In this document: piece after piece, positions 16,245 through 25,198 of the stretch | Numbering within the stretch: the stretch's first letter is position 1 | How the letters are laid out: each line of letters opens with the position of its first letter | Assembly: GCF_021442025.1 (NCBI RefSeq) | Contig: NZ_CP090446.1 | Span: 620,001-684,000, forward strand | Origin: Sphingobacterium sp. SRCM116780 | GTDB taxonomy: Bacteria > Bacteroidota > Bacteroidia > Sphingobacteriales > Sphingobacteriaceae | DNA: 64,000 nucleotides | Direction of reading: 5' to 3' | Made by a program: the position numbers and the translations under genes | The notes under the pieces: model-generated | Told to the model about the DNA's origin: nothing | The model's input: the letters and a program-made list of their open reading frames with translations, nothing else | Database searches by the model: none

Positions 16245-17102
16245 ATGACAAAAAAGAAAGTTCCGAGTAGGAAATTAGACCATATTACAGCTTTCAAAAA
16301 TAAGAAGTGGACCTATATAAAAGTAGCCGGAGCTTTTATGTTGTTGATTGTGTTAGGCTTAGCCTGGCACTATCGTGTTGGTATCAAATACTATATCCAT
16401 ACATGGGGTAAATCTCTTGACGGTGTAGCTTATAAAGATGCCAAGTATGATATACGAAATGTGGAGATCATGACTGCACATGCAGATAAAATTTTTGGAA
16501 TCGATATCTCACAATATCAAGATAAAATTAACTGGGTTGAAGTAAATACGATAAATGATCAATTTCCAATTGATTTTATATTTGTGAGAGCAACGATGGG
16601 AGAGCGGAAGGTTGATGACAATTTTGATGAAAATTGGAAATCTATAGCTACTAGAGCTAATTTACGAGGAGCATATCATTATTTTAGACCGAATGAAAAT
16701 TCAGTTAAACAGGCAAAGAATTTTATTAAAACAGTTAAACTTAAGCCAGGAGATTTACCTCCAGTCTTAGATATTGAGGAAATGCCAAAACACCAACCCA
16801 TGGATAGTTTGAAAGTGGGATTAAAACGTTGGTTGGATGAAGTAGAGACACATTATAAAGTTAAACCAATTTTATATTCTGGAGATAAATTCTTTACTGA
16901 TTTTCTGCAAAAAGAATTTAGTGATTATGTGATTTGGATTGCCAATTATAATTTTTGGGTTGAGGATTTAAAAGATCATTGGGACTTCTGGCAATTTTCA
17001 GAAAAAGGAACAGTAAGGGGAATTAAAGGAAATGTAGATTTGAATATCTTTAACGGAGATATTGAGGAACTGGAGGAATTGACGATTCCTTTTAAAAATT
17101 AG
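16245..17102 (+). CDS. Membrane-anchored GH25 lysozyme-like glycoside hydrolase
   Basis: A 285-aa protein with one N-terminal transmembrane segment (about 24-43) and a GH25 domain (about 85-275). Conserved GH25 patterns are FGIDISQYQDKINW, FIFVRATMGER, RGAYHYFRP, and PPVLDIEEMP with the catalytic acidic pair D-x-E, followed by WDFWQFSEKG. GH25 enzymes hydrolyse muramyl bonds in peptidoglycan, and here the domain would face the periplasm. The next gene starts 2 bp after its stop and a thioredoxin follows, so it heads a three-gene operon. Confidence 0.9.
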   Translation: MTKKKVPSRKLDHITAFKNKKWTYIKVAGAFMLLIVLGLAWHYRVGIKYYIHTWGKSLDGVAYKDAKYDIRNVEIMTAHADKIFGIDISQYQDKINWVEVNTINDQFPIDFIFVRATMGERKVDDNFDENWKSIATRANLRGAYHYFRPNENSVKQAKNFIKTVKLKPGDLPPVLDIEEMPKHQPMDSLKVGLKRWLDEVETHYKVKPILYSGDKFFTDFLQKEFSDYVIWIANYNFWVEDLKDHWDFWQFSEKGTVRGIKGNVDLNIFNGDIEELEELTIPFKN

Positions 17103-17104
17103 CA

Positions 17105-17851
17105 ATGAAAGACACATATATGAAAAGAACAATTCAATTATTAACAATTGGCTTTCTCCTGTTGTTTGTTCATGCTGGTTTCAGTACACCTTTGGATCAA
17201 ATTGTTGATAAGCCTGATCATATTACGACAAAGGATAGTATATCAATTTCAGCCTTGGATTTAAATCAGTTCAAAGCTTTGCAGACTACCGATGCTATTA
17301 TTTTGGATACACGATCTGAAAGCGATTTTGCATTGGGTTATATTCCTAAATCCATTCATGTGGGGTGGAAAGGGCCATTTAAAATATGGATACCTAAAGT
17401 ATTTTTGGATAAAACACAATCTATTCTTGTGATTGCAGATCTGGAATCGGTATCAGACGTATCAAAGACACTGTTAGAATTAGGGTATACCCATGTTTTA
17501 GGGTATCTTAATGGTGGAATTGCTACTTATCAACAAAGCAATCAATTAGATTCAATTCTTGAAATTTCTGCAGCATCATACTTGGCTTTATCAAATCAAG
17601 GTCAAATAATAGATGTAAGGTCTCAAAAAGAGTTTGATACAGAGCATATTGACAATGCAATGAATTTTCCATTGAAAGATTTGACTAATTTTAACCTGGA
17701 TTTACCAATGGATATAGATTATTATGTTCAATGCCTTTCTGGATATCGCAGTATGATTGCTTTATCCATTCTAAAAGCAAAGAATATTCATAATGTGATT
17801 AATATTCAAGGTGGCTATCAATCATTGAAAAAATTAAAGGAGGATAAATAA
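17105..17851 (+). CDS. Exported tandem rhodanese-domain protein
   Basis: A 248-aa protein with an N-terminal signal peptide (about 1-27). Two rhodanese domains follow. The first (about 48-140) lacks a catalytic cysteine: the loop position has VIADLESVSD. The second (about 150-245) has DVRSQKEFDTEHI and an intact active-site loop CLSGYRS. Such two-domain proteins use the first domain as a structural partner. It is a sulfur-transfer or redox protein of the periplasm, and the last bases overlap the thioredoxin start. An alternative start is the ATG at 17120. Confidence 0.85.
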   Translation: MKDTYMKRTIQLLTIGFLLLFVHAGFSTPLDQIVDKPDHITTKDSISISALDLNQFKALQTTDAIILDTRSESDFALGYIPKSIHVGWKGPFKIWIPKVFLDKTQSILVIADLESVSDVSKTLLELGYTHVLGYLNGGIATYQQSNQLDSILEISAASYLALSNQGQIIDVRSQKEFDTEHIDNAMNFPLKDLTNFNLDLPMDIDYYVQCLSGYRSMIALSILKAKNIHNVINIQGGYQSLKKLKEDK

Positions 17852-18147
17852 TGGCTACATTCGATGAAATTATTAAATCAAATGAAGTAGTATTGGTAGA
17901 TTTTTTTGCCACTTGGTGTGGCCCATGTCAGACTATGGCTCCAATTTTACAAGATGTAAAAGAGTTTTATGAAGAAGCGTTGTCAATTATCAAAATTGAC
18001 GTGGACAAAAATCCTAAAATAGCTTCAGTTTATAAAGTCAGTGGTGTACCTACTTTTGTGCTATTTAAAAATGGTATTCAAGTTTGGAGACAGAGTGGGA
18101 TGGTAACAAAAGCTGATCTGCATAAACTTATTGATGCAAACAAATAA
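17851..18147 (+). CDS. Thioredoxin
   Basis: A 98-aa thioredoxin with the redox motif WCGPC at 22-26 and a cis-proline loop SGVPTFVLF near 69-77. It has no signal peptide, so it is cytoplasmic. Its start codon overlaps the rhodanese stop (TAATG), and a good ribosome-binding sequence AAAGGAGG lies before it, unusual for this window. Co-expression with a periplasmic rhodanese and GH25 protein is seen from spacing. A redox link between them is inference. Confidence 0.92.
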   Translation: MATFDEIIKSNEVVLVDFFATWCGPCQTMAPILQDVKEFYEEALSIIKIDVDKNPKIASVYKVSGVPTFVLFKNGIQVWRQSGMVTKADLHKLIDANK

Positions 18148-18178
18148 AAAAGGAGATGATCTATCCATCTCCTTTTTT
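18147..18178. terminator. Bidirectional terminator between trx and CNNM-type genes
   Basis: Stem AAGGAGATG against CATCTCCTT with A- and T-runs on its two sides, shared by the convergent thioredoxin and CNNM/CorC genes. It overlaps the last codons of the minus-strand gene. Confidence 0.8.
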
Positions 18179-19459
18179 TCTAAATAGAATTTTATCAATT
18201 CGATTACCATCCATATCTAATACTTCAAATTCTAGATTTTTATAGTTGACTTTTTCTCCTTCAATAGGTACATGGTCAAGTAATAAAAATACAAGTCCCC
18301 CCAATGTTGTTATATTGTTAATTTCTTCTTCATCTGTTTCGGAAAGACCAATTTCAAATTTTTCTAGAAATTCATCCAACTGGTATTGACCATCGGCAAT
18401 ATAAGAACCATCTTCCCGATATCGGATATGAGGCTTGTCCGATGATTGATCTTCAGATAAGTTACCAACTAAATCTGATAAAATATCTCGCAATGTAATA
18501 ACTCCCTGTGGGGAGCCATATTCATCAATTACGATCGCTTGATGGATATGAGAACTCCGAAGTGTTTTCAAAATGCTATAAGCAGAACTATATTCATTAA
18601 CGAACTTGATGGGTTCTATTAATTGATATAAATCTATTGGTTTTTCTTTCAGATATTGCGATAATAATGCTTTTACATGTACTACACCCTTTACATTGTC
18701 TAAGCTACCTTCACATACTGGATACATGGTATGTTCTGTATTCATGATAACCTGGCGGTGTTCTTCAAAGCTATCTTCCAAGTCTAAAAAAGCAATATTG
18801 CTTCTATGAGTCATTAAATTAATTGCTTTTTTATCGCCAAGATTCAGCAACCGATCTACGATATCGTGCTCTATTCCTTCAATAGCTCCACTATCAACAC
18901 CTTCATCGACCAAAGCTTTTATTTCTTCTTCTGTTACTGAATTTTGAGTCGTTTTTATATTGAAAAGTTTGACGATAAAGTCTGTAGAGACACTCAATAA
19001 CCAGACAAATGGACGGACTACTTTACTCAAAAGATTCATCGGATAAGCAATGATCATTGCATATTTTTCAGGAATTGCCATTCCTATTCGTTTCGGTACT
19101 AACTCCCCCAAAACAAGGGAAAAGAAAGTGATAATAAATACAACAATCAATACAGATAACTGCTCACTATAGGAAGCTAAAAAAGAGATTTTTTCAAATA
19201 TTTGTCTTAAGTAAACAGCAATACTACCACCGCTAAAGAAACCAGTTAAAATACCAATTAATGTAATTCCAATTTGAACTGTTGATAGAAAATTGTTTGG
19301 AGACTCTTTTAAGGCTAAGGCTATCTTTGCTGCGGGATTCTTTTTATCAGATTCAGCTTGTAGTCGAGCTTTTCTACTGGATACAATTGCTATTTCTGAC
19401 GCAGATAATATTCCATTGAGGATGATAAGCGCTAATATAATGAGGATTTCCGTGAGCAT
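18161..19459 (-). CDS. CNNM/CorC-family (hemolysin-like) transporter
   Basis: A 432-aa protein with a DUF21/CNNM membrane domain (about 1-190; hydrophobic segments near 3-23, 60-80, 97-120 and 135-155; PAAKIALAL and LVLGELVPKRIGMA motifs), a CBS pair (about 205-330; FVNEYSSAYSILKTLRSS, GVITLRDILSDLVG) and a C-terminal CorC_HlyC domain (about 345-425; YIADGQYQLDEFLEKF, TLGGLVFLLL). The family handles divalent cation (Mg/Co) transport; older annotations say hemolysin. It is a single gene upstream of a shared terminator. Confidence 0.92.
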   Translation of the reverse strand: MLTEILIILALIILNGILSASEIAIVSSRKARLQAESDKKNPAAKIALALKESPNNFLSTVQIGITLIGILTGFFSGGSIAVYLRQIFEKISFLASYSEQLSVLIVVFIITFFSLVLGELVPKRIGMAIPEKYAMIIAYPMNLLSKVVRPFVWLLSVSTDFIVKLFNIKTTQNSVTEEEIKALVDEGVDSGAIEGIEHDIVDRLLNLGDKKAINLMTHRSNIAFLDLEDSFEEHRQVIMNTEHTMYPVCEGSLDNVKGVVHVKALLSQYLKEKPIDLYQLIEPIKFVNEYSSAYSILKTLRSSHIHQAIVIDEYGSPQGVITLRDILSDLVGNLSEDQSSDKPHIRYREDGSYIADGQYQLDEFLEKFEIGLSETDEEEINNITTLGGLVFLLLDHVPIEGEKVNYKNLEFEVLDMDGNRIDKILFRKKGDG

Positions 19460-19563
19460 ATTTTTTTCTACTTAAGCTAATGTAATAATTTTTTCGAAGC
19501 TTAACAGTAAAAGATCATAAGAGAGAGGAAGTTACTATTGATTTATTCAACTCTAAAATAAGA

Positions 19564-19590
19564 AAGGCTTCTAAATTTAGAAGCCTTTTT
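19564..19590 (-). terminator. Terminator after GH109-like gene
   Basis: Stem AAGGCTTCTAA against TTAGAAGCCTT with an A/T-rich flank, located 12 bp after the stop of the minus-strand oxidoreductase gene. Confidence 0.75.
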
Positions 19591-19601
19591 ATTCTTATAT
19601 T

Positions 19602-20945
19602 TTATAAACCGTTATCATCAAGCATAAAGGTGTTTTTCTTCGTTTTCCATTTTCCTGAAGTAAAATCTGGAAATTCTACCGTTTGATTACCTTGTTTAAT
19701 AGATTCTGCCGACAATGGAAATACAGCACTCATTGTAACGGAATCATATACATCAAAAGGAGTTTGTTTACCTTGTTTTGCTGCTTGAATGAAAGAGTTA
19801 AATACAAACCAATCCATTCCACCATGTCCTGATCCTGTAGCTAAAGCTTCGTATTTTTTCCATATTGGATGATCATATTTATCTACCCATTCTTTTGCAG
19901 GATCCCAAGTGTGAGGTTTTGATGTTCCTTCAATATGAATTCCTTGAGCGACATCCATCCAAATTCCTTTAGTACCTTGTACACGGAATCCAATGGAATA
20001 AGGCCTTGGTAAATGGGTATCATGTGTCAACATAATCGTTTCTCCATTTTGACATTGAATCATTGTTTGCGTGATATCACCATTTTTATAATTCAATTTT
20101 GCATTTGGATGACCTGGAGATTTGTTTTCTACATAAGCAGCCAGACCTCTTGCCTTACTTGAATATGACGTTAAGTGTGTAAAACGATTTCCTGCATTGA
20201 TATCAACAAAGGGAAGGATAGGACCTAATCCATGTGTTGGATATAAATCCCCATCTTGTTCAACATTATATTTTGTACGCCATTGTGCTTCAGAAATAGC
20301 TTTAGGGCCAAATTCCACACCTTTACCATAATAACTTACCCCATCATTGAAAAGAACTTCACGCAAATCGTGTTGATAGCCGCCCTCTAGATGTAATAAT
20401 TCTCCAAATAAGCCTTGACGATGCATATTTAATACCGCTAATACATCACGACGATACGCAACATTCTCTAAGGTCATGTAAGGTTTGCCAGTTTGCTCTG
20501 ATGCTTTTACAACGTCCCAATGATCCTGTAATGTTAAGCCTGCGATCACTTCACAGCCTACGTATAGACCAGCTTTCATCGAATCAATTGCTTGATCTTT
20601 GTGAAATTCCCAAGGAGTAGCAATGATAACTGCATCTAGTTTTTCTTTACTTAACATCTTTTTATAAGCATCGATACTTCCGGTATATTCTTTCGGTTGT
20701 TTTGCTCCTTTTTTATCAAATTGCTTACGACATTGGGATAAAGACTCCTCTTGTATATCGCAAATTGCAACAATTTCTACATCCTCACGGTTTAAAGCTA
20801 TTGCAACATGATTACGGCCTCTAAGTCCGACACCTATAAATGCTAATCTTACTTTACCATCTTTTGCAAATAAATCTGTACTAGAAAGGATGCCTAGTCC
20901 AGCTGTCGTAAGTGCTGTAGATTTTATGAAATTTCTTCTGTCCAT
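19602..20945 (-). CDS. GH109-like Gfo/Idh/MocA glycosidase (alpha-N-acetylgalactosaminidase family)
   Basis: A 447-aa protein with a twin-arginine-type leader (MDRRNFIKSTALTTAGLG), then a Rossmann NAD-binding domain (FIGVGLRGRNHV near 36-47, CDIQEES) and a Gfo/Idh C-terminal half. GH109 hallmarks are EVIAGLTLQDHWD, ENVAYRRDVLAVLNM, and GGYQHDLRE. GH109 enzymes use NAD transiently to hydrolyse terminal GalNAc. The enzyme would act in the periplasm after Tat export. It is divergent from an N-acetylhexosamine-kinase-like gene, suggesting one sugar-salvage unit. A different sugar specificity cannot be excluded. Confidence 0.85.
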   Translation of the reverse strand: MDRRNFIKSTALTTAGLGILSSTDLFAKDGKVRLAFIGVGLRGRNHVAIALNREDVEIVAICDIQEESLSQCRKQFDKKGAKQPKEYTGSIDAYKKMLSKEKLDAVIIATPWEFHKDQAIDSMKAGLYVGCEVIAGLTLQDHWDVVKASEQTGKPYMTLENVAYRRDVLAVLNMHRQGLFGELLHLEGGYQHDLREVLFNDGVSYYGKGVEFGPKAISEAQWRTKYNVEQDGDLYPTHGLGPILPFVDINAGNRFTHLTSYSSKARGLAAYVENKSPGHPNAKLNYKNGDITQTMIQCQNGETIMLTHDTHLPRPYSIGFRVQGTKGIWMDVAQGIHIEGTSKPHTWDPAKEWVDKYDHPIWKKYEALATGSGHGGMDWFVFNSFIQAAKQGKQTPFDVYDSVTMSAVFPLSAESIKQGNQTVEFPDFTSGKWKTKKNTFMLDDNGL

Positions 20946-21069
20946 AATTTTTGTTCTTTATAATCAGGATATTAAATACCCTATTTTGAATTACATTGTG
21001 AGTTTAATGAGATATACCTTAATGGGTTATAAAACAAATATATAAAATTGGTAATACAAACTTGACGTG

Positions 21070-21110
21070 CAAACGTTTGTTTAAAATGAAAAAAAAGAAC
21101 AATCGTTTGT
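21070..21110. promoter_or_regulatory. Two LacI-type operator-like dyads in the divergent intergenic region
   Basis: CAAACGTTTG (21070-21079) and a related ACAATCGTTTGT (about 21099-21110) both centre on CG, 30 bp apart, about three helical turns. Central-CG palindromes are typical of LacI/CcpA-type regulators. They lie between the GH109-like gene and the kinase gene. No LacI gene is in the window, so the regulator is unknown. Confidence 0.5.
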
Positions 21111-21198
21111 GTTGATATTTTATTAGTACTTTTCACAACTATTTGGGATATTGCAGTCCAGTTAATAACTTAATTATTTATAGTAAGTGTAATTATTA

Positions 21199-22311
21199 AT
21201 GTCAAACTCGAATCAAATAAATGGTCTGAAAGCTGCTGCTGCGTTTTCTTTAGGTGAAGATATCATTAGTGTAGATGCTTTTGGTTCAGGACATATCAAC
21301 GATACATTCCGTGTAACAACAAAAAATGCAAACGGTAAATCTTTTTTATTACAGAGGATAAATCATCATATTTTTCAAAATGTTGAAGGACTCATGCAAA
21401 ATATTAAACATGTTACGGATCATTTGAAATCAAAAGTTGCTCATTTGCCCATCTTGAATCAAGAATCCCAAGTGTTAACGATAATTCCTACAAAATCAAA
21501 TGATTTATATTTTTTAGACGAAGATGGGAATTATTGGCGCATGTTTGTTCTTATAGAAGGTACGAAAAGTTATGATGTTGTGGAGACACCAAAGCAGGCT
21601 TCGGAAGGAGGAAAGGCTTTTGGTAAGTTTCAAATGCAATTAGCAGACTTAGATGCGACAAAAATTGTTGAAGTATTACCTAATTTTCATAATATCCAAT
21701 TTCGACTGGATAATTTGAATCGGGCAATTGCAGCAGATACCCAAAATCGTGTCAAAGATGTCAAAGATGTTTTGGATTTCATTTTTGATCGAGAAGAGCG
21801 AATGAAAACAATTCTCAATCTTGCTGCCAAAGGAGAACTTCCTTTACGTATCACGCATAATGATACTAAGTTTAATAATGTATTATTGGATCAAAACGAT
21901 CAAGCACAATGTGTAATTGATTTAGATACTGTAATGCCAGGTTATGTAGCATACGATTTTGGTGATGCTATCCGTACCATCATCAATCCTGTAGAAGAAG
22001 ATGAAAAGGATTTGTCCAAAATTGTTTTGAATATACCATTATATGCAGCATATGCAGAAGGATATTTAAATGAAGCAAAGGAATTCTTAACAGATGTAGA
22101 AGTTCAATCCTTATTAGAAGGTGTATTTTTATTACCTTATATGCAAGGAGTACGTTTTTTAACGGATTATATAGAAGGTGATCATTATTTTAAAACAAAA
22201 TATGATAATCATAATTTAGTGAGAACGAAGACACAATTAAAGCTTGTGGAAGAAATGGAAAAACAGGAACAAGAATTGAAAGTAGCTATAAGCTCAGTTT
22301 TACAAGACTAA
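21199..22311 (+). CDS. N-acetylhexosamine 1-kinase-like phosphotransferase (APH fold)
   Basis: A 370-aa aminoglycoside-phosphotransferase-fold kinase. The N-terminal GSGHINDTFRV (about 29-39) and FLLQRINHHIF are ATP-site elements, the catalytic loop is ITHNDTKFNNVLL near 218-230, and the metal-binding VIDLDTVMPGYVAYDFGDAIR follows. The HNDTKxxN form of the loop is characteristic of NahK-type N-acetylhexosamine 1-kinases, which make GalNAc/GlcNAc-1-phosphate. It is divergent from a GH109-like glycosidase, which would supply GalNAc. The sugar substrate is inferred from family and context. Confidence 0.78.
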   Translation: MSNSNQINGLKAAAAFSLGEDIISVDAFGSGHINDTFRVTTKNANGKSFLLQRINHHIFQNVEGLMQNIKHVTDHLKSKVAHLPILNQESQVLTIIPTKSNDLYFLDEDGNYWRMFVLIEGTKSYDVVETPKQASEGGKAFGKFQMQLADLDATKIVEVLPNFHNIQFRLDNLNRAIAADTQNRVKDVKDVLDFIFDREERMKTILNLAAKGELPLRITHNDTKFNNVLLDQNDQAQCVIDLDTVMPGYVAYDFGDAIRTIINPVEEDEKDLSKIVLNIPLYAAYAEGYLNEAKEFLTDVEVQSLLEGVFLLPYMQGVRFLTDYIEGDHYFKTKYDNHNLVRTKTQLKLVEEMEKQEQELKVAISSVLQD

Positions 22312-22330
22312 TCCAATCACATCATAGGAT

Positions 22331-22370
22331 AACAAAAGGAGCATGGTTTTTAATCATGCTCCTTTTGTTA
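22331..22370 (+). terminator. Terminator after the NahK-like kinase
   Basis: Perfect stem AACAAAAGGAGCATG against CATGCTCCTTTTGTT around a short A/T loop, 20 bp after the kinase stop. The following CBM9-like gene therefore probably has its own start of transcription or depends on read-through. Confidence 0.8.
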
Positions 22371-22392
22371 TCAAAAATTAGTATTATTGTAT

Positions 22393-23046
22393 ATGATAAA
22401 TTCAATCCGTATATCATCAATCTCCCTTAAAAATGATGATTTAAGAAGTTACCAATTTTTAAACGAAACACTATCTGATGTTTCTTGGAATGGAATTGCT
22501 ATTGCAAATTGGGACCAAGATTATCCTTATGCACCTCAAGCTAAATTTAGAATAGGCTATACAAATAGCGCTATACTTATTCAGTATCAAATAGAAGAAG
22601 AGGTGATTAAAGCACAGTATCATATTCATAATGATCCGATCTGGGAGGATAGTTGCGTTGAATTTTTTATCTCGTTCGATAATAGAGAAAACTATTATAA
22701 CTTTGAATTTAATCCTATAGGAGCTGGTCTGATTGGTTATGGGCCAAAAATAAAGACAGAACGCGCCAGACTAACAGCACAACAAATTAATCAAGTAGAG
22801 GTATTCAGTTGTATTGAGCGGTCTCATTTAGGTTCTAAATGGAGCTTAATACAATACATTCCATTTGAGACATTCGTACATCACACGATCACGTATTCAT
22901 TTTTAAAAGAAAATACTATTTTTGCGAATTTCTATAAATGTGGAGATCATTTACCAAGACCACATTTTTTATCTTGGAACAAAATAGATCATCCAACTCC
23001 TAATTTTCATTTACCAGAATTCTTTGGTGAATTGCTGTTTGAATAA
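22393..23046 (+). CDS. CBM9-like carbohydrate-binding family protein
   Basis: A protein of 217 aa from the ATG at 22393. It has no signal peptide. The sequence matches the 'carbohydrate-binding family 9-like' proteins of Bacteroidota: WNGIAIANWDQDYPYAPQAKFRIGY, IHNDPIWEDSCVEFFISF, YYNFEFNPIGAGLIGYGP, and a C-terminal NFYKCGDHLPRPHFLSWNKI. These have a beta-sandwich like CBM9. The gene follows the NahK-like kinase, which suits carbohydrate metabolism. No catalytic residues are recognised. Confidence 0.8.
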   Translation: MINSIRISSISLKNDDLRSYQFLNETLSDVSWNGIAIANWDQDYPYAPQAKFRIGYTNSAILIQYQIEEEVIKAQYHIHNDPIWEDSCVEFFISFDNRENYYNFEFNPIGAGLIGYGPKIKTERARLTAQQINQVEVFSCIERSHLGSKWSLIQYIPFETFVHHTITYSFLKENTIFANFYKCGDHLPRPHFLSWNKIDHPTPNFHLPEFFGELLFE

Positions 23047-23070
23047 GAGTTGGATGATAATTATTCAAAA

Positions 23071-23409
23071 TTACTTATATACACTTTCTTTTTTGAATTT
23101 TTTAACAAGTAAAGCATATACTAATGCACGATACTTATTACGATTTGATTTGCCAATTTGAGTCAATACTTCTTCAATTGCTGCATCAAGTTTTGCATCA
23201 TCAGCAAGACCTAATTTTTTAATTAAAAAGTTTGTTTTCAGTCTTTTAATCTCTTCGGGATCAGATGCTGCAACTGTCTCTGCATCCGCTTTGTAGATAG
23301 ATGGCCCTAAGCCCTTTGTTACGGCCTCAATTAAAGAATCTTCTAATGATAAGTTTAACTTTTTTCCTTCTGCAATATATGCAGCTATTTTTTCATCTAG
23401 TTTACTCAT
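23071..23409 (-). CDS. DUF2853 family protein
   Basis: A 112-aa helical protein matching DUF2853 (MSKLDEKIAAYIAEGKKLNL, ADDAKLDAAIEEVLTQIGKS, NRNKYRALVYALLVKKF). No membrane, signal or catalytic motif is seen, and the family's function is unknown. It is convergent with the CBM9-like gene and divergent from rpmE2, so it is a single-gene unit. Confidence 0.85.
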   Translation of the reverse strand: MSKLDEKIAAYIAEGKKLNLSLEDSLIEAVTKGLGPSIYKADAETVAASDPEEIKRLKTNFLIKKLGLADDAKLDAAIEEVLTQIGKSNRNKYRALVYALLVKKFKKESVYK

Positions 23410-23579
23410 AATGTGATATTGTTAAAATTTAATAATTCCTAATTCATGTTTAAATTAAACATTATAACTTAAAATAAAGAAAAATATTATCTTTTTTAAG
23501 GTTAAAAAAGATTATCTTTGCATAAATGTAGAGGATGCTTGATAAATGACTTATTCAGAATATTTGTTACGAAATATTC

Positions 23580-23610
23580 TTGGAAATAATGTTTTAATAA
23601 ATTATCTTTG
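23580..23610 (+). promoter_or_regulatory. Bacteroidota-type promoter of rpmE2
   Basis: TTG at 23580-23582 and TATCTTTG at 23603-23610 with a 20-bp spacer match the TTG-N19-20-TAnnTTTG promoter. It lies about 40 bp before the rpmE2 start codon. An identical TATCTTTG occurs at 23513-23520, so a second, upstream start is possible. Confidence 0.7.
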
Positions 23611-23648
23611 CACCTCAATTATTGAATATACGTAATCATAAGATAAAA

Positions 23649-23897
23649 ATGAAAAAAGATTTGCATCCTTCAAATTACAGATTAGTTGTGTTTAAAGATA
23701 TGTCAAATGACTATTCTTTCATCACAAAATCATGTGTTGATACAAAAGAGACAATCACTTGGGAAGATGGTAATGAATATCCAGTTGTGAAATTAGAGAT
23801 TTCTCATACTTCACACCCTTTCTATACTGGAAAAATGAAATTGGTTGATACAGCTGGTCGTATCGATAAATTCCGTAGCCGTTATAACAAAAAATAA
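23649..23897 (+). CDS. rpmE2: 50S ribosomal protein L31 type B
   Basis: An 82-aa protein from the ATG at 23649 ([15 protein letters not shown]); an upstream start at 23622 adds residues outside the family. It has the type B L31 pattern ([37 protein letters not shown]) without the zinc CxxC knuckles of type A, so it is the zinc-independent form. It is a 50S subunit component at the central protuberance, encoded alone between a strong promoter and a terminator. Confidence 0.96.
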   Translation: MKKDLHPSNYRLVVFKDMSNDYSFITKSCVDTKETITWEDGNEYPVVKLEISHTSHPFYTGKMKLVDTAGRIDKFRSRYNKK

Positions 23898-23927
23898 TTT
23901 TTGTTATCCTAAGGATATCACAATATT

Positions 23928-23957
23928 AAAACTCGATAATTCATATTATCGAGTTTT
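23928..23957 (+). terminator. Terminator after rpmE2
   Basis: Stem AAAACTCGATAAT against ATTATCGAGTTTT followed by a T-run, 30 bp after the stop codon. It ends just before the GTG start of the next gene. Confidence 0.8.
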
Positions 23958-23974
23958 TTTGTTATTTTTATCGA

Positions 23975-25186
23975 GTGATAGTTGTCTTATTTGATCAATC
24001 TACGGAATCAAGTTATTCACCGTGTTTTAATAGATTAGGGAATCTATTTAACTCTGATTCCTTATGGCCATTTACGTGTGTCAAGTCTACTGCTTTATTG
24101 CGTGTAGGGATTCTTTCTATCTTTGAAAAATGGAAACTGTTAGTAGACGCTATAATTTTATATGATTCCTACGACAATCCGTTAACGATTGATGATCAAA
24201 TTGCTTTATTTTCCAATAATGATTCCCTATACTTTGTTTCTTCAAATATTATCCCAAATGCCACTTTTATCGAAGCATTGAAATCCTTATCTGAAGGACA
24301 ATGTTTGCAATCTGGAGATGATTTACTTGCCGTAAGGGCAGAACTTAATTTTTCTACTGAAGGGGAACAAGTACGTGTCCCTTTTGAGGGAAAGATTTCT
24401 CGAATACAATTTATAGAAGATTTATATTTAAATATCGGGAATGAAATTATTGAAGATTTTGCCACTTTAACAAAAGAAAGGCATTCCGCCAGTTATTCGA
24501 CTACCAATACCATATTGGGTGACCAACTGTTTATTTGTGATGCTGTTGAGATGGAGTGTGCCACCTTAAATACGTTGACAGGCCCCATTTATATTGATGA
24601 AGGTGCTGTTGTTATGGAGGGAGCTAATTTAAGAGGGCCTTTGTATATAGGAAAAAATGCAGTTGTGAAGATGGGAACAACCATCTACAGCAATGTTTCA
24701 TTGGGTGAAGGAACTGTTGTAGGAGGTGAGATCGGAAACTCAAGTATAGGTGATTTTAGTGCAAAGGGACATTATGGATATTTAGGCTGTTCGGTGATTG
24801 GTGATTGGTGTAACCTGGGGGCAGGTACCACAAATTCTAATCTTAAAAACAATCTTTCTGCTGTCAAATTGTTCGATTATAAACAATATGAACTTCGAGA
24901 TACAGGTTTGATGAAATGTGGATTATTTATGGGAGATTTTAGTCGATCAGGTATACAATCGGCATTTAATACAGGTACTGTTATTGGAATGGCCTGTATG
25001 TTGTCTGAAACAGAATTTTATCCGAAATTTGTTCCCTCCTTTAGCTGGTTATATGGAGGTAAACAGGAAGCTTATGAATTACAAAAATTTGTTTCTGATT
25101 TAGAAGTTGTATTTTTGTCAAAAAATAAAAAATTACATCAAAATCTGATTCAAAGAATTATAGAAATTAATCAATCAACATTTTAA
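23975..25186 (+). CDS. GlmU-like protein with left-handed beta-helix (putative sugar nucleotidyltransferase)
   Basis: A 403-aa protein with a GTG start (MIVVLFDQSTESSY), chosen because the family begins with this strand and the frame has no better ATG. The N-terminal half resembles the degenerate GlmU nucleotidyltransferase domain (WPFTCVKSTALLRVGILSIFEKW). The C-terminal half (about 195-310) is a hexapeptide-repeat left-handed beta-helix (EGAVVMEGANLRGPLYIG, LGCSVIGDWCNLGAGTT). The usual GxGTRM nucleotide loop is absent. It is first in an operon with tpiA, prmA and a Mur ligase. The activity is not established. Confidence 0.8.
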   Translation: MIVVLFDQSTESSYSPCFNRLGNLFNSDSLWPFTCVKSTALLRVGILSIFEKWKLLVDAIILYDSYDNPLTIDDQIALFSNNDSLYFVSSNIIPNATFIEALKSLSEGQCLQSGDDLLAVRAELNFSTEGEQVRVPFEGKISRIQFIEDLYLNIGNEIIEDFATLTKERHSASYSTTNTILGDQLFICDAVEMECATLNTLTGPIYIDEGAVVMEGANLRGPLYIGKNAVVKMGTTIYSNVSLGEGTVVGGEIGNSSIGDFSAKGHYGYLGCSVIGDWCNLGAGTTNSNLKNNLSAVKLFDYKQYELRDTGLMKCGLFMGDFSRSGIQSAFNTGTVIGMACMLSETEFYPKFVPSFSWLYGGKQEAYELQKFVSDLEVVFLSKNKKLHQNLIQRIIEINQSTF

Positions 25187-25198
25187 AACTAAACTATT

